The position numbers were made by a program, and so were the translations under genes. DNA of 64,000 nt from positions 3,472,001-3,536,000 of the forward strand of contig NZ_OY726394.1 in NCBI RefSeq assembly GCF_963378075.1, in the 5' to 3' direction. Origin of the DNA: Mycolicibacter sp. MU0083. Its GTDB lineage: Bacteria > Actinomycetota > Actinomycetes > Mycobacteriales > Mycobacteriaceae. Within the stretch, counting starts at the first letter, position 1. The number at the start of each line of letters is the position of its first letter. The notes under the pieces were generated by a model. It was not told the origin of the DNA and searched no databases. It worked only from the letters and a program-made list of their open reading frames with translations. Positions 47,054 to 57,528 of this stretch are shown in pieces.

Positions 47054-48313
47054 TCAGGGCGCCAGGAACGCCGCGAGCGCCGCAGCGTAGCCGGCCACAT
47101 CGCGTGCGCCCATCAACTCGCGCGCCGAATGCATCGCCAGTTGCGGAGCACCCACGTCGACGGTGGGGATCCCGGTGCGGGCCGCGCTCATCGGCCCGAT
47201 GGTCGAACCGCAGGGCAGGTCGGCACGGTGCTCGTAGCGCTGCAAGGCCACCCCGGCCTGATCGCACGCCAGCGCGAACGTGGCGGCGGTACGGCCGTCG
47301 GTGGCGTAACGCAGGTTGGGCTGCACCTTGAGGACCGGGCCGGCGTTGATCGCGATCGGGTGGCCCGGCTCGTGCCGCTCCGGGTAGTTGGGGTGGGTGG
47401 CGTGCGCCATGTCCGCCGACGCCAGTGTGGAGGCGGACAGCCGGCGCAGCAGATCCTCCCGGTCCCCGCCGGCGGCCAGCGTGATGCGCTCCAAGACGGT
47501 CGGCAGGAGGTCCGACTGGGCACCGTGATCCGACGTCGACCCGACCTCCTCGTGGTCGAACAGCACCAGCACCGGCAGGTAACCGCCGGGTTCCGCGGCC
47601 AGCAGCGCCTCCAGCCCCGCATAACAACTGGCCTGATTGTCCAGCCGCGGCGCGCTGACGAACTCCTGGCCGACGCCGGTCACCCGCGACGGCGCCAGGT
47701 CATGGGTCATCAGGTCGAAGCCCAGCACGTCGGCGGATCGCACCCCGGCCCGTCGCGCGACGTAGTCGAGGAAATCCGGGGACCGGCCATCGCCCCACAC
47801 CGCGTTGAGGTGGCGCTGCGGATCCACCTTGACCGCGGCGCGGTCCTCGGCGAGATGGATGGCCAACTGCGGCACCCGCAGGATCGGCTCGTCGATGCGG
47901 ATCAGGTGATGCGTGCCGTCGCGCAGCGACAGCCGACCACTGAGCCCCAGATCGCGGTCCAGCCAGGAATTCAGCCAGGCTCCCCCGTAGGGCGCCAGTG
48001 CCACCGTCTGCCAGCCGGCGACCTGCCGTGCAGGACGCTGCTTGACCCGCAGATTCGGGCTGTCGGTGTGCGCGCCGACGATCCGGAACGGCACGTGACC
48101 GACGGACTCCGGGCTGTGCTCCGGAGCAATCCAGGCCACCAGGGATCCGGACCGCACCAGGAAGTACCGGCCGGCGGCCGACGGCCAGCGATCGCTCTCG
48201 GCCAGTTCCGTGTAGCCCGCCGCCCGCAGTCGCTCCGCCACTGTGACGCAGACGTGAAACGGCGACGGTGAAGCGTTGATGAACTCGCACAATCCGGTTG
48301 CGGTGGCCGCCAT
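47054..48313 (-). CDS. pepC: M18-family aminopeptidase PepC
   Basis: The 419-residue metallo-aminopeptidase has the M18 metal-binding residues in [27 protein letters not shown] and [17 protein letters not shown]. It releases N-terminal amino acids, often acidic ones, and acts as a large oligomer in the cytoplasm. It corresponds to Rv0800. The ATG at 48313 gives the family length. It is divergent from the DyP gene with 52 bp between. Confidence 0.92.
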   Translation of the reverse strand: MAATATGLCEFINASPSPFHVCVTVAERLRAAGYTELAESDRWPSAAGRYFLVRSGSLVAWIAPEHSPESVGHVPFRIVGAHTDSPNLRVKQRPARQVAGWQTVALAPYGGAWLNSWLDRDLGLSGRLSLRDGTHHLIRIDEPILRVPQLAIHLAEDRAAVKVDPQRHLNAVWGDGRSPDFLDYVARRAGVRSADVLGFDLMTHDLAPSRVTGVGQEFVSAPRLDNQASCYAGLEALLAAEPGGYLPVLVLFDHEEVGSTSDHGAQSDLLPTVLERITLAAGGDREDLLRRLSASTLASADMAHATHPNYPERHEPGHPIAINAGPVLKVQPNLRYATDGRTAATFALACDQAGVALQRYEHRADLPCGSTIGPMSAARTGIPTVDVGAPQLAMHSARELMGARDVAGYAAALAAFLAP

Positions 48314-48352
48314 GAGGTCAAGTCTTTCGCATCCCGACCCCGGCGGGGGCGT

Positions 48353-48358
48353 TAGGGT
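48353..48358 (+). promoter_or_regulatory. -10 box of a leaderless dyp-encapsulin transcript
   Basis: TAGGGT ends seven bases before the GTG at 48366. Transcription would therefore start on the dyp start codon and include the encapsulin gene. Confidence 0.55.
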
Positions 48359-48365
48359 CGATACC

Positions 48366-49382
48366 GTGCCGTCCGTTCAGCCTGTGACCGCGCCCTTGAC
48401 CTGCGCCGCGATTTTCCTGGTCGTCACCATCGATGAAGGCGGTGAATCGGCGGTCCACGACGCGCTGCCGGACCTGCCCGGGTTGGCGACCGCGCTCGCC
48501 TTCCGCGATGCGACCAAGCAGCTGTCGCTGGTGTGCTCGATCGGCTCGGACGCCTGGGATCGGTTGTTCGCCGGCCCGCGGCCCGCGCAACTGCATTCGT
48601 TCGTCGAGCTGACCGGCCCGCGGCATCACGCACCGAGCACGCCCGGCGACCTGTTGTTCCACATCCGCGCCGAGACCCTCGACGTCTGCTACGAGTTGGC
48701 CCGGCGCATTCTGCGGGTGCTCGGCGACGCGGTCACCGTGGTCGACGAGGTGCACGGCTTCCGGTTCTTCGACAACCGCGACCTGCTCGGCTTCGTCGAC
48801 GGCACCGAGAACCCGGTCGGCGGCGAGGCGCTCGGGGCCACCGCGATCGGCGACGAGGATCCCGCGTTCGCCGGCGGTAGCTACGTGCACATCCAGAAGT
48901 ACATCCACGACCTGAGCGGTTGGGAGTCACTGCCGGTCGGTGAGCAGGAGCGGGTGATCGGGCGCACCAAGGCCGACGACATCGAGTTCGATGACGCCAC
49001 CAAGCCGGCGAACTCGCACATCGCGCTGAACGTGATCACCGACGACGACGGCAACGAACTCGACATCGTCCGGGCGAACATGCCGTTCGGGACGGCCGGC
49101 GGAGGCGATGCCGGAACCTATTTCATCGGCTACTCGCGTAACCCGGCGATCACCGAGCAGATGCTGCGCAACATGTTCCTCGGCGACCCGCCCGGCAACA
49201 CCGACCGCATCCTGGAGTTCTCCACCGCGGTCACCGGCGGGATGTTCTTCACCCCGGCCGCCGACTTCTTCGACGCTCCGCCGCCACTCCCGGGCGGCGC
49301 GTCCCCTCCCCCTGTTGAGCCCGTCGAGCCCACCGGCGGCCGCTCACTGAACATCGGCAGCTTGAAAGGAATCCCGCAATGA
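48366..49382 (+). CDS. dyp: Dye-decolorizing peroxidase, encapsulin cargo
   Basis: The 338-residue heme peroxidase has the DyP motif GFVDGTENP with the distal Asp and the proximal heme histidine in [10 protein letters not shown]. The C-terminus is a Pro-rich linker followed by [12 protein letters not shown], the known type of targeting peptide that docks cargo inside encapsulin shells. The start is the leaderless GTG at 48366; a longer frame upstream lies over pepC. Its stop overlaps the encapsulin ATG (ATGA). It corresponds to Rv0799c and is likely to remove peroxides inside the nanocompartment. Confidence 0.94.
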   Translation: MPSVQPVTAPLTCAAIFLVVTIDEGGESAVHDALPDLPGLATALAFRDATKQLSLVCSIGSDAWDRLFAGPRPAQLHSFVELTGPRHHAPSTPGDLLFHIRAETLDVCYELARRILRVLGDAVTVVDEVHGFRFFDNRDLLGFVDGTENPVGGEALGATAIGDEDPAFAGGSYVHIQKYIHDLSGWESLPVGEQERVIGRTKADDIEFDDATKPANSHIALNVITDDDGNELDIVRANMPFGTAGGGDAGTYFIGYSRNPAITEQMLRNMFLGDPPGNTDRILEFSTAVTGGMFFTPAADFFDAPPPLPGGASPPPVEPVEPTGGRSLNIGSLKGIPQ

Positions 49383-50176
49383 ACAACCTGTACCGCGATC
49401 TGGCCCCGGTGACCGAGGCGGCCTGGGCCGACATCGAGCAGGAGGCCGCCCGCACCTTCAAGCGCCACATCGCCGGCCGGCGGGTCGTCGATGTGAGCGA
49501 TCCGGCCGGACCGACCGCCGCGGCGGTGGGCACCGGACGGCTGACCGGTGTGAGTGCTCCCGCCGCCGGCGTCGAGGCACACCTGCGCGACGCCAAGCCC
49601 CTGGTCCGGCTGCGGGTGCCGTTCACCCTGTCGCGTTCGGAGATCGACGACGTGGAACGCGGCGCGCAGGACGCCGACTGGGACCCGGTGAAAGAGGCCG
49701 CCAAGAAGCTGGCGTTCGCCGAGGACCGGCTGATCTTCGAGGGCTACCCCGCGGCGTCGGTGCAGGGCATCCGCAGTGCGAGCAGCAATGCCGCCCTGAC
49801 CCTGCCGGACGACCCCCGCGACATCCCCGACGTCATCGCCCAGGCGCTGTCCGCGCTGCGGCTGGCCGGGGTCGACGGCCCCTACTCGGTGCTGCTGTCG
49901 GCGGAGACCTACACCAAGGTCAGTGAGACGTCGGATCACGGCTACCCGATCCGCGAGCACCTGAACCGGTTGGTCGACGGCGACATCATCTGGGCGCCGG
50001 CGATCGACGGGGCTTTTGTGCTGGCCACCCGCGGTGGAGATTTCGATCTGCGGCTGGGTACCGATGTGGCGATCGGCTACTCCGCGCATGACGCCGACAG
50101 CGTGCAGCTCTACCTGGAGGAGACGCTGACCTTCCTGTGCTACACCGCCGAGGCGGCCGTCGCGCTGAGCTGTTAG
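49379..50176 (+). CDS. enc: Family 1 encapsulin shell protein
   Basis: The 265-residue protein has the HK97-like encapsulin sequence: [20 protein letters not shown] at the N-terminus (the cargo-binding region), [24 protein letters not shown], and [21 protein letters not shown] at the C-terminus. Sixty copies usually make a 24-nm icosahedral shell (T=1). It corresponds to Cfp29 (Rv0798c). The ATG overlaps the dyp stop. Its own stop overlaps the purQ stop on the other strand. Confidence 0.96.
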   Translation: MNNLYRDLAPVTEAAWADIEQEAARTFKRHIAGRRVVDVSDPAGPTAAAVGTGRLTGVSAPAAGVEAHLRDAKPLVRLRVPFTLSRSEIDDVERGAQDADWDPVKEAAKKLAFAEDRLIFEGYPAASVQGIRSASSNAALTLPDDPRDIPDVIAQALSALRLAGVDGPYSVLLSAETYTKVSETSDHGYPIREHLNRLVDGDIIWAPAIDGAFVLATRGGDFDLRLGTDVAIGYSAHDADSVQLYLEETLTFLCYTAEAAVALSC

Positions 50177-50859
50177 CTCGTCGCGCCGGCGGCGAGCACC
50201 GCGTCCAGCGCCGAGTAGAACAACCCCAGCCCGTCATCGCTGGGCCCGGTCAGGGCCTCGATGGCGTGTTCGGGGTGCGGCATCAGCCCGACCACCCGGC
50301 CGTTGGCCGAACTCACCCCGGCGATGTCGCGCAGTGAACCGTTGATGTTGTCCACGTAGCGGAACACCACCCGGCCCTCGCCCTCGAGTTCGTCGAGCAC
50401 GGTCTCGGAGGCCACGTAGCGGCCCTCACCGGACTTCAACGGCACCAGCAGGTCGGCGTCGGCGTCGAACCGCGACGTCCAGGCCGTGTCCGTGGAGGCC
50501 ACCCGCAGCCAGACATCGCGGCAGACGAAGTGCAGGCCGGCGTTGCGGGTCAGCGCGCCGGGCAGCAGGCCCGCCTCGCACAGCACCTGGAACCCGTTGC
50601 AGATGCCCAGCACCGGCATGCCCGCGCCGGCCGCCCTGATCACCTCACCCATCACCGGGGCGAACCGGGCGATCGCGCCGCAGCGCAGATAGTCGCCGTA
50701 GGAGAACCCGCCCGGAACCACCACGGCGTCGACGCCCTTGAGGTCGGCGTCGGCGTGCCAGAGGCTGACCGGTTCGGCGCCGACGAAGCGGACCGCACGG
50801 GCGGCGTCGACGTCGTCGAGGGTGCCGGGGAAGGTGATGACGCCGATCCGGGCGCTCAC
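50173..50859 (-). CDS. purQ: Phosphoribosylformylglycinamidine synthase I PurQ
   Basis: The 228-residue class I glutamine amidotransferase supplies ammonia to PurL. The nucleophile cysteine is in [12 protein letters not shown], and the His/Glu of the triad are in [24 protein letters not shown] forms the oxyanion region. The GTG at 50859 overlaps the purS stop (GTGA), giving the normal length of about 224-230; a longer frame upstream is noise. Convergent with the encapsulin gene, with stop codons overlapping. Confidence 0.96.
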   Translation of the reverse strand: MSARIGVITFPGTLDDVDAARAVRFVGAEPVSLWHADADLKGVDAVVVPGGFSYGDYLRCGAIARFAPVMGEVIRAAGAGMPVLGICNGFQVLCEAGLLPGALTRNAGLHFVCRDVWLRVASTDTAWTSRFDADADLLVPLKSGEGRYVASETVLDELEGEGRVVFRYVDNINGSLRDIAGVSSANGRVVGLMPHPEHAIEALTGPSDDGLGLFYSALDAVLAAGATS

Positions 50860-51095
50860 GAGGTCTCCCGGCTGACGGTGAAGTCTTCGATCACGGTGTT
50901 GGCCAGCAGCGACTCGGCGATCTCGGCGAGCGCGGCGTCGTCGACGGAGTCGTCGACCTCGAGCTCGAAACGCTTGCCCTGCCGCACATCCGACACTCCG
51001 GTGTGCCCAAGCCGGGAAAGCGCTCCGACGATCGCCTGACCCTGCGGGTCGAGGATCTCGGCTTTGGGCATCACGTGCACAACCACCCGGGCCAC
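50856..51095 (-). CDS. purS: FGAM synthase subunit PurS
   Basis: The 79-residue protein has the PurS sequence: [19 protein letters not shown] at the N-terminus and [15 protein letters not shown] near the C-terminus. It forms a dimer that bridges PurQ and PurL in the FGAM synthase complex. The start is a GTG. purQ overlaps its stop. The 86-bp divergent region separates it from the MBL hydrolase gene. Confidence 0.95.
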   Translation of the reverse strand: MARVVVHVMPKAEILDPQGQAIVGALSRLGHTGVSDVRQGKRFELEVDDSVDDAALAEIAESLLANTVIEDFTVSRETS

Positions 51096-51181
51096 GCGCG
51101 CTCCCTACTGTCGACGGGGAATCGGTCGGCTCAACAATACCGATGCCCGGCCGGCCGGTTGGGGGCGCACAATCTCTAGGT

Positions 51182-51820
51182 ATGCAACTGACCCACTTCG
51201 GCCATTCCTGCCTGCTCGCCGACTTCGGCGATACCACGGTGTTGTTCGACCCCGGCACCTTCTCGCACGGGTTCGAGGGCATCACCGGACTGTCGGCCAT
51301 CCTGGTCACCCACCAGCACCCCGATCACGCCGACACCACGCGGCTACCGGCGCTGATCGACGCCAATCCGGGGGCCGCGCTCTACGCCGACCCGCAGACC
51401 GCCGCCCAGCTGGGCCCGCCCTGGCGTGCGGTGCACGTCGGGGACGCCTTCGACGTCGGTGCGCTGCGGGTGCGCGGGGTGGGCGGGCAGCACGCGGTGA
51501 TCCACCCGGAGCTGCCGATGATCGACAACATCTCCTACCTGGTCGGCGATGACGCGCATCCGGCCCGGTTGATGCATCCCGGCGACGCGCTGTTCGTGCC
51601 CGGCGAACCGGTGGACGTGCTGGCCACCCCGGCGGCGGCACCGTGGATGAAGATCTCCGAGGCGGTCGACTACCTGCGGGCGGTGGCGCCGCGTGCTGCG
51701 GTGCCGATCCACCAGGGCATCATCGCCACCGAGGCCCGCGGGATCTACCACAGCCGGCTGGCCGAGATGGGCCGCGCCGACTTTCAGGTGCTGCCCGCCG
51801 AGAGCGCGGTCCGGTTCTGA
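51182..51820 (+). CDS. Metallo-beta-lactamase-fold hydrolase (UlaG/Rv0786c type)
   Basis: The 212-residue protein is an MBL-fold enzyme with the metal motif THQHPDHAD, histidine in [12 protein letters not shown], aspartate in LMHPGDALF, and the C-terminal histidine in VPIHQGI. It begins [12 protein letters not shown], typical of the UlaG-like branch that hydrolyses small-molecule lactones or phosphodiesters. The substrate is unknown. The ATG has no ribosome binding site; CAATCT six bases upstream may be the -10 of a leaderless transcript. It is convergent with the DUF2334 gene. Confidence 0.88.
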   Translation: MQLTHFGHSCLLADFGDTTVLFDPGTFSHGFEGITGLSAILVTHQHPDHADTTRLPALIDANPGAALYADPQTAAQLGPPWRAVHVGDAFDVGALRVRGVGGQHAVIHPELPMIDNISYLVGDDAHPARLMHPGDALFVPGEPVDVLATPAAAPWMKISEAVDYLRAVAPRAAVPIHQGIIATEARGIYHSRLAEMGRADFQVLPAESAVRF

Positions 51821-51821
51821 C

Positions 51822-52547
51822 TCAGGCGCTCAACCCCGGGGCCGGTTCCCGGGTCGCATCGATCCGCGGCACCGGCCAGCGGTAGAGCTCCGGCAGGCAG
51901 CCGTAGCCCAGTGCGGTGTCCACCGCGTTCAGCATGGCCGCGGCCACCCCCGGTTTGGCCAGTTGGCCGGTACCGACCGACAGCCGCACCACGCCGCCGC
52001 GATGCGCGATCCGGTCACTGGTCGCCACCACCATCCGGCACCACCAGGGGGCGGTGAGAAAGCCTGATCCGACACCGATCACCCGGGCGCGCACGGTCTG
52101 CCCCGATACCAGGTCGGTGACGCCGTGCAGCCCGGCCAGTAGCCGAAATCCGTTGCGCGGCAGCGCCCGGACCGTGCCCGGCGAGACGTTCCAGCCCGGT
52201 GCGGCGAACAGCCGGGTGCGCAGGCCCAGGTGCTCCATGACACGGTCGGCGCCGAGCAGACGCAGGTTCGCCTCGTGGGCGGGCAGTGCGGCGAATTCAC
52301 CGCGCCGCTTCTTCGTCGCCGCCTCGTCGAAGCCGTGCAGCACGATCGCCGCTCCGGCGGCACGCCGCGCCGCCAGCCAGTCCACGGTGCCCGGATCCCG
52401 GTCGAGTCGGTAGTCCGCGCCGAGTCGAGGCGCCACCAACAGGGATACCGGGACATCGCGGGCGTCGAGTTGCGCGCAGAACTCCTCGGCATCGTCGCGG
52501 GTGCGCGCCCTGATCCCCGAGAGGGAGACGATCAACTGTCCGGTCAC
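51822..52547 (-). CDS. DUF2334 polysaccharide-deacetylase-like protein
   Basis: The 241-residue protein fits the DUF2334 family, which shares the NodB carbohydrate-deacetylase barrel. Visible segments are IVSLSGIRARTRDDAEEFC, VSLLVAPRLGADYRL, and IVLHGFDEA with the conserved histidine, plus FAAPGWNVSPGTVRAL. No signal peptide is visible, so it acts in the cytoplasm or leaves by another route. Rv0784 is probably its counterpart. The start is a GTG. It follows the DUF2254 gene by 61 bp on the same strand. Confidence 0.75.
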   Translation of the reverse strand: MTGQLIVSLSGIRARTRDDAEEFCAQLDARDVPVSLLVAPRLGADYRLDRDPGTVDWLAARRAAGAAIVLHGFDEAATKKRRGEFAALPAHEANLRLLGADRVMEHLGLRTRLFAAPGWNVSPGTVRALPRNGFRLLAGLHGVTDLVSGQTVRARVIGVGSGFLTAPWWCRMVVATSDRIAHRGGVVRLSVGTGQLAKPGVAAAMLNAVDTALGYGCLPELYRWPVPRIDATREPAPGLSA

Positions 52548-52608
52548 CGCACCAGTGTGGCCGGTTCAGGTGTCGCGCCGGTGACGTCGAAGCAGACGGC
52601 GGCCGGCG

Positions 52609-53949
52609 TTATGGGGTCGCCCGCCGACGGCTGTGGTCGGCCGGGTCGGTGGTGTCGGCTGCGATCGACTTCAACCGGGCCAGGTCGCGCGGATGCAGCC
52701 CCGGCGTCTTCTCCAGCGATTCCAGCAACAGACCGGTCTGTTCGCGCAGGGCAGACAGGTGTTCGGGGCGGCCCGCCTCCTTCACATGGGCGATCAGCAT
52801 CCGCAGCACCCGCAGGATGGTCGCCGCCACCAACGGTTGCCCGGGCGCGGCCTGGCGGAGCTGGTCGAAACCGTGTGCGATGTATTCCTTGGGGTCGAGA
52901 TCCCAGGGCCGCAACAGGACTCGTCCGTCCGGACCGGCGACGGCCCGCGGTCGCGGCGGCACCGTCAGCACCCGGCGCAGCAGGCTGCCGACCCGAAGGG
53001 TCGCCTCCACCGCGGTCGTCGGGTCGTTGATCGCCGCACTGAGCGCGCGCAGCCCGATGTCGACCAGCTGGCGGAACGCGAAATCGATGTCCTCCTGCAT
53101 GGTGCGGCTGTCGCTGACCACCACCGCGCGGGCCAGCTTGTGGCGCACCCGATCCGGGTTGGCCGGCTCCGGCCAGATCGTGACCAGCGGCTGCCCCAGG
53201 TGGATGTAGGCGCCGACCCGGGTGTCCAGCCGGATCGTGGTGCCGGCCGGGATCGCGGCCAGCAGTCGCTCGGCGTGGACCTGGCTGACCCAACCGTTGC
53301 CGGGCGAGGTCAGCCGCAGCGCATCCGCCGGCATCTCCATGTCGGCGTCGTGGGCGGGCTGCTCGTGGGCGGCGGCGGCCGCCACGGCGTCGATCACCAT
53401 CGAGCCTTCGGCCGCGATCTCCCGAACCACCTGGCCGACTTCCAGTCGATGCGCGAGGTGATCGACGTGCGCGATGATCGTGATCACGGTGGCGATGGTC
53501 AACACGATCGCCACCGTGACCGTCAACGGCGGCGCGGGCTCCGGCGATGATCCGAGGTCGGGCAGGCTCAACACGCAGTACACGAATGTCGCGACCAGCA
53601 AGCCGATCACGACCTGGCTGAGCCGGTCCCGGATGAACCAGCGCATCACCCGCGGGGACAGCTGTGAGCTCGCCAGCTGCAGACTCACGATGGTCAGCGA
53701 GAAGATCACACCCGCGGTGGTGATGGTCGCGCCGGCGATCGTCGACAGCATGGTGGTGGCCACCCCGCTGTCCATCTTGAGCAGGAAGCGCGGCGCCGGA
53801 CCGATGTTGCGATCCGCAATGCGGGTGGCGATCGCCAGCAGCATGCCGCCGAGCACGATCAGCAGTGGCAGCGCGAACAGGCTCTCCCGGAACCGGTAGG
53901 CCAGCGCCGCTGATCGCACACTGGGAAAGCGTTCCGATCGGGGCAGCAT
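52609..53949 (-). CDS. DUF2254 membrane protein
   Basis: The 446-residue protein has four predicted transmembrane helices in its first 170 residues (for example LFALPLLIVLGGMLLAIAT and VIGLLVATFVYCVLSL). The C-terminal two thirds are soluble and include DTRVGAYIHLGQPLVTIWP and ALSAAINDPTTAVEA, typical of DUF2254. The function is not established. The ATG shares one base with the stop of the glutathione-peroxidase-like gene (TGATG), so the two are coupled. Confidence 0.85.
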   Translation of the reverse strand: MLPRSERFPSVRSAALAYRFRESLFALPLLIVLGGMLLAIATRIADRNIGPAPRFLLKMDSGVATTMLSTIAGATITTAGVIFSLTIVSLQLASSQLSPRVMRWFIRDRLSQVVIGLLVATFVYCVLSLPDLGSSPEPAPPLTVTVAIVLTIATVITIIAHVDHLAHRLEVGQVVREIAAEGSMVIDAVAAAAAHEQPAHDADMEMPADALRLTSPGNGWVSQVHAERLLAAIPAGTTIRLDTRVGAYIHLGQPLVTIWPEPANPDRVRHKLARAVVVSDSRTMQEDIDFAFRQLVDIGLRALSAAINDPTTAVEATLRVGSLLRRVLTVPPRPRAVAGPDGRVLLRPWDLDPKEYIAHGFDQLRQAAPGQPLVAATILRVLRMLIAHVKEAGRPEHLSALREQTGLLLESLEKTPGLHPRDLARLKSIAADTTDPADHSRRRATP

Positions 53950-54437
53950 CAGCCTGGCAACACGGCCTCGATGGCGGCGATCACCTCGGGAGCATCCGGC
54001 ACCGTGGTGGGCCGGAATCGGTTGACCACCACCGCTCCCGGGGCCAGCAGGAACTTCTCGAAGTTCCACTGCACATCACCCGCGGCGCCCTCGGCGTCGG
54101 CGGTCTTGGTCAGTTCGGCATACAGCGGGTGCCGGTCGTCGCCGTTGACGTCGGTCTTGGCCAGCAGCGGGAACGTCACCCCGTAGGTGGTGGAGCAGAA
54201 CGTCTGAATCTCCTCGGCGGTACCGGGTTCCTGACCCATGAACTGATTGCAGGGCACCCCGAGCACGGTCAGGCCGCGGTCGCCGTAGTCCCGGGCGAGC
54301 TTTTCCAGCGCGCCGTATTGCGGGGTGAGTCCGCATTTGGAGGCGACGTTGACGACCAGGACTGCGCGGTCGGCGTAGTCGGCCAGCGAGGTGGGCCGAC
54401 CGTCAAGGGTGGTCAGAGGGATATCGACGAGGCTCAT
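53949..54437 (-). CDS. Glutathione-peroxidase-like thiol peroxidase
   Basis: The 162-residue protein has the GPx fold with the peroxidatic cysteine (not selenocysteine) in VNVASKCGLTPQY. GVPCNQFMGQEPG supplies the catalytic Gln, and a tryptophan lies in WNFEKFLL. Bacterial enzymes of this type usually use thioredoxin, fitting an organism that uses mycothiol instead of glutathione. It lies 10 bp after ptrB and is coupled to the DUF2254 gene. Confidence 0.92.
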   Translation of the reverse strand: MSLVDIPLTTLDGRPTSLADYADRAVLVVNVASKCGLTPQYGALEKLARDYGDRGLTVLGVPCNQFMGQEPGTAEEIQTFCSTTYGVTFPLLAKTDVNGDDRHPLYAELTKTADAEGAAGDVQWNFEKFLLAPGAVVVNRFRPTTVPDAPEVIAAIEAVLPG

Positions 54438-54447
54438 GGCCGCGACG

Positions 54448-56559
54448 TTACCCGCAACCGACCGCCTCCAGCAGCCAGGCGTAGGAGAACGCGATCTCCT
54501 TCCAGCGTTCGTACCGCCCGGAGATGCCGCCGTGGCCGGCGTTCATCTCGGTTTTGAGCAGCACCGGGTTGTCGTCGGTCTTGGTGCGCCGCAGTTCGGC
54601 GACCCATTTCGCGGGTTCGACGTAGTACACCCGGGTGTCGTGCAGCGAGGTCATCGCCAGGACCGGCGGGTAGTCCCGGCGCGCGATGTTCTCATACGGC
54701 GAGTAGGACTTCATGTAGAAGTAGACGTCCTTGTCGCCCAACGGGTTTCCCCACTCGTCCCACTCGGTGACCGTCAACGGCAGCGTCGGATCCAAGATGG
54801 TGGTCAGCGGATCGACGAAGGGGACCTGCGCCACCACCCCGGCGAACAGGTCCGGCGCCAGGTTGGTCACCGCGCCCATCAGCAGGCCGCCCGCGCTGCC
54901 GCCCATCGCCGCGAGTCGGCCGGGCCGGCAGACCCCCGCATCGATCAGGTGACGCCCGACCGCGACGAAGTCGGTGAAGCTGTTCTTCTTCTCCAGTAGC
55001 TTGCCGTGCTCGTACCATGCGCGGCCCATCTCACCGCCGCCGCGGACGTGTGCCACGGCGAACACCATGCCCCGGTCCAGCAACGACAGCCGTGCGATGG
55101 AGAACTGCGGGTCTTCGCACATCTCGTAGGCGCCGTAGCCGTACAGCAGTGTGGGAGCGGGCAGTTCGACTCCCGCCCGGTGCACGATCGACACCGGGAT
55201 TCTGGTGCCGTCCTCGGCGTAGGCCCAGTCCCGGTATTCCACGTAGTCGGCGCTGCGGTAGTCACCCAGGACGGGCTGCTCGCGCAGCAGGGTGCGCTCG
55301 CCGGTCGCGAGGTCGATGTCGTAGACCCGGACCGGGGTGATGAACGATGTTGCGCCCACCCGTAGTTTCGGCGCATCCCAGTTCGGGTTGGCCGCCAGCC
55401 CGCACGACGTCAGTTCGGTGTCGAAGGTGATGTCGCACGGCGTCCCGTAGGTGCCCTCGGCATCGAAAGGCCACAGCTGGATACGGGGCAGTCCTTCGGC
55501 GCGGTAGCCGATGACCAGGTGGTGGGCGAACGCATCCACTTCGTCCAGGCGCACGTCGTCGCGGCCGGCGATCAGGGTCTGTTGCGCGGTCGGGTCGGCC
55601 GCATTCTCCACGGGCACCTGCACCAGGGTGAAATTCACCGCGCCGTCGTTGTGCAGCATCAGGAACAGGTCCTGGCCGCCGACGATCGCGTGTTCCACGG
55701 AGTACTCGACGCCTTCGCGTCGGGGCAGCACCACGGTGAACTCCGCGTGCGGGTCCGCGGCGTCGGCGTAGCGCACCTCGGAGGTGATCGCGGATCCGGA
55801 GGCGATCAGCACGTAGGCATCGCTACGGGTCCGCCCGACCGAGAGCCAGAACCGTTCGTCGGCCTCGTGGTAGACCTGCGCGGCGGGCTCGGCGGCACCG
55901 ATCCGGTAGCGCCACACCGTGTCCGGCCGCCAGGCGTCGTCGACGGTCACGTAGTAGACGGTGCGGTTGTCGGTCGCCCAGGTCACGCCGGCGCCGATCC
56001 CGGCGATCTCGTCGCCGAGCAGCTCTCCGGTGGTCAGATCCTTGAACCGCAGGGTGTATCGCTCGTCCCCGACGACGTCGACGGAGTAGGCCAGGATGTT
56101 GCCGTCGGGGCTGACACCGGCCGCGCCGAGCGCGAAGAAGTCATGGCCTTCGGCCTCGGCGTTCTGGTCCAACAGCACCTGCTCGCCGGGGATCTCGGTG
56201 GTCTCGTCGAGCTGCGGCGGGGTCCAGTCGTCCGGGCCGCCAGCCGGGCAGCGGCATTGGACGCCGTACTGCTTTCCCTCGAAGGTACGCGCGTAGTACC
56301 ACCAGTCACCGCGCCGCGACGGAACCGATAGATCGGTCTCCTTGGTGCGGGCCTTGATCTCGTCGAAGATGCTCTGCCGCAACGGCTCCAGGTGCGCGGT
56401 AGCGGCGTCGGTGTAGGCGTTCTCGGCTTCCAGGTACGCGATCACCTCGGGATCGGATTTGTCGCGCAGCCACTCGTAGGAGTCGACGAAGACGTCCCCG
56501 TGGTGGGTGCGGGTCGACTCGACCCGCTTCGCCACCGGCGGTTCGGGTAGCGAAGTCAT
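54448..56559 (-). CDS. ptrB: Oligopeptidase B (S9 prolyl-oligopeptidase family)
   Basis: The 703-residue serine peptidase has an N-terminal propeller domain (about residues 1-410) and a C-terminal alpha/beta-hydrolase domain with the nucleophile serine in [10 protein letters not shown]. The Asp is in [17 protein letters not shown] and the His in [12 protein letters not shown]. It cleaves short peptides after Arg or Lys. As I recall, in M. tuberculosis H37Rv the gene is split into ptrBa and ptrBb; here it is one intact frame. The ATG overlaps the purC stop (ATGA). Confidence 0.94.
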   Translation of the reverse strand: MTSLPEPPVAKRVESTRTHHGDVFVDSYEWLRDKSDPEVIAYLEAENAYTDAATAHLEPLRQSIFDEIKARTKETDLSVPSRRGDWWYYARTFEGKQYGVQCRCPAGGPDDWTPPQLDETTEIPGEQVLLDQNAEAEGHDFFALGAAGVSPDGNILAYSVDVVGDERYTLRFKDLTTGELLGDEIAGIGAGVTWATDNRTVYYVTVDDAWRPDTVWRYRIGAAEPAAQVYHEADERFWLSVGRTRSDAYVLIASGSAITSEVRYADAADPHAEFTVVLPRREGVEYSVEHAIVGGQDLFLMLHNDGAVNFTLVQVPVENAADPTAQQTLIAGRDDVRLDEVDAFAHHLVIGYRAEGLPRIQLWPFDAEGTYGTPCDITFDTELTSCGLAANPNWDAPKLRVGATSFITPVRVYDIDLATGERTLLREQPVLGDYRSADYVEYRDWAYAEDGTRIPVSIVHRAGVELPAPTLLYGYGAYEMCEDPQFSIARLSLLDRGMVFAVAHVRGGGEMGRAWYEHGKLLEKKNSFTDFVAVGRHLIDAGVCRPGRLAAMGGSAGGLLMGAVTNLAPDLFAGVVAQVPFVDPLTTILDPTLPLTVTEWDEWGNPLGDKDVYFYMKSYSPYENIARRDYPPVLAMTSLHDTRVYYVEPAKWVAELRRTKTDDNPVLLKTEMNAGHGGISGRYERWKEIAFSYAWLLEAVGCG

Positions 56560-57452
56560 GCGCCCGGCCCGACCCAGTCGCCGAAGGACAGTCCCGAAAT
56601 ACGTTCGTAGGCTTCGATATAGCGGGCACGGGTCGCGGCGACGATCTCATCGGGCAGCGGCGGGGGCGGCTGGTCTCCGTTGCGATCCCAACCGGATTCC
56701 GGGCCGGTGAGCCAGTTGCGGACGAACTGCTTGTCGAAGCTGGCCTGCACCACCCCGGCCCGGTAGTCGTCGGCGGGCCAGTACCGCGACGAGTCGGGGG
56801 TGAACACCTCGTCGGCGAGCACCAGGTTGCCATGCTCGTCGACACCGAATTCGAACTTGGTGTCGGCGATGATGATGCCCTTGGTCAGGGCGTGGTCGGC
56901 CGCCTGCACATAGGTCTGCAGGGTGCGGTCGCGCAGTTGCCCGGCCCGCACCGGGCCCACCAGGTCGATCACCTGCTCGAACGAGATGTTCTCGTCGTGC
57001 TCACCGATCTCGGCCTTGGTGGCCGGCGTGAACAGCGGGTTGAGGAATTTGCTGGCCTCCACCAGCCCGGCGGGCAGCGCGATGCCGCAGACCGCACCGC
57101 TGCGCTGGTAGTCGAGCAGACCGGAGCCGGTCAGGTAGCCGCGGGCCACGCATTCCACCGGCATCATCTCGAGCCTGCGGACCACCAGGGCGCGACCCAG
57201 CACCTCGTCGGGGATGCGGGGGTCATCCGGCGGGCCGGCCAGGTGGTTGGGAACGTCGACGAGGTCGAAGAAGAAGACGCTCATCGCGGTGAGGATGCGG
57301 CCCTTGTCGGGAATCTCGCTGTCCAGGATGTAGTCGAAGGCCGAGATCCGGTCGGTCGCGACGAACAGCAGATGCTGGTCGTCGATCCGGTAGAGTTCGC
57401 GGACCTTACCGCTGGCCAGGTGTTGGTATTCGGAGAGCGCGGGACGCGGCAT
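56556..57452 (-). CDS. purC: SAICAR synthetase PurC
   Basis: The 298-residue enzyme joins aspartate to carboxyaminoimidazole ribotide with ATP. Motifs are [27 protein letters not shown] at the N-terminus (only partly quoted here: GKVRELY and [10 protein letters not shown]), [13 protein letters not shown], and [15 protein letters not shown]. The length is normal. TAAGCT six bases before the ATG points to a leaderless transcript. ptrB overlaps its stop, so peptidase and purC share a transcript. Confidence 0.95.
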   Translation of the reverse strand: MPRPALSEYQHLASGKVRELYRIDDQHLLFVATDRISAFDYILDSEIPDKGRILTAMSVFFFDLVDVPNHLAGPPDDPRIPDEVLGRALVVRRLEMMPVECVARGYLTGSGLLDYQRSGAVCGIALPAGLVEASKFLNPLFTPATKAEIGEHDENISFEQVIDLVGPVRAGQLRDRTLQTYVQAADHALTKGIIIADTKFEFGVDEHGNLVLADEVFTPDSSRYWPADDYRAGVVQASFDKQFVRNWLTGPESGWDRNGDQPPPPLPDEIVAATRARYIEAYERISGLSFGDWVGPGA

Positions 57453-57458
57453 CCGGCC

Positions 57459-57464
57459 AGCTTA
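57459..57464 (-). promoter_or_regulatory. -10 box of a near-leaderless purC transcript
   Basis: On the minus strand TAAGCT ends six bases before the purC ATG at 57452. No ribosome binding site is seen. Confidence 0.45.
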
Positions 57465-57528
57465 ATCGGTGGACCCGGGCCGGCGAAGCCGGGCGCACCG
57501 CGATACACACTGTGCTGGGATCGACTCC

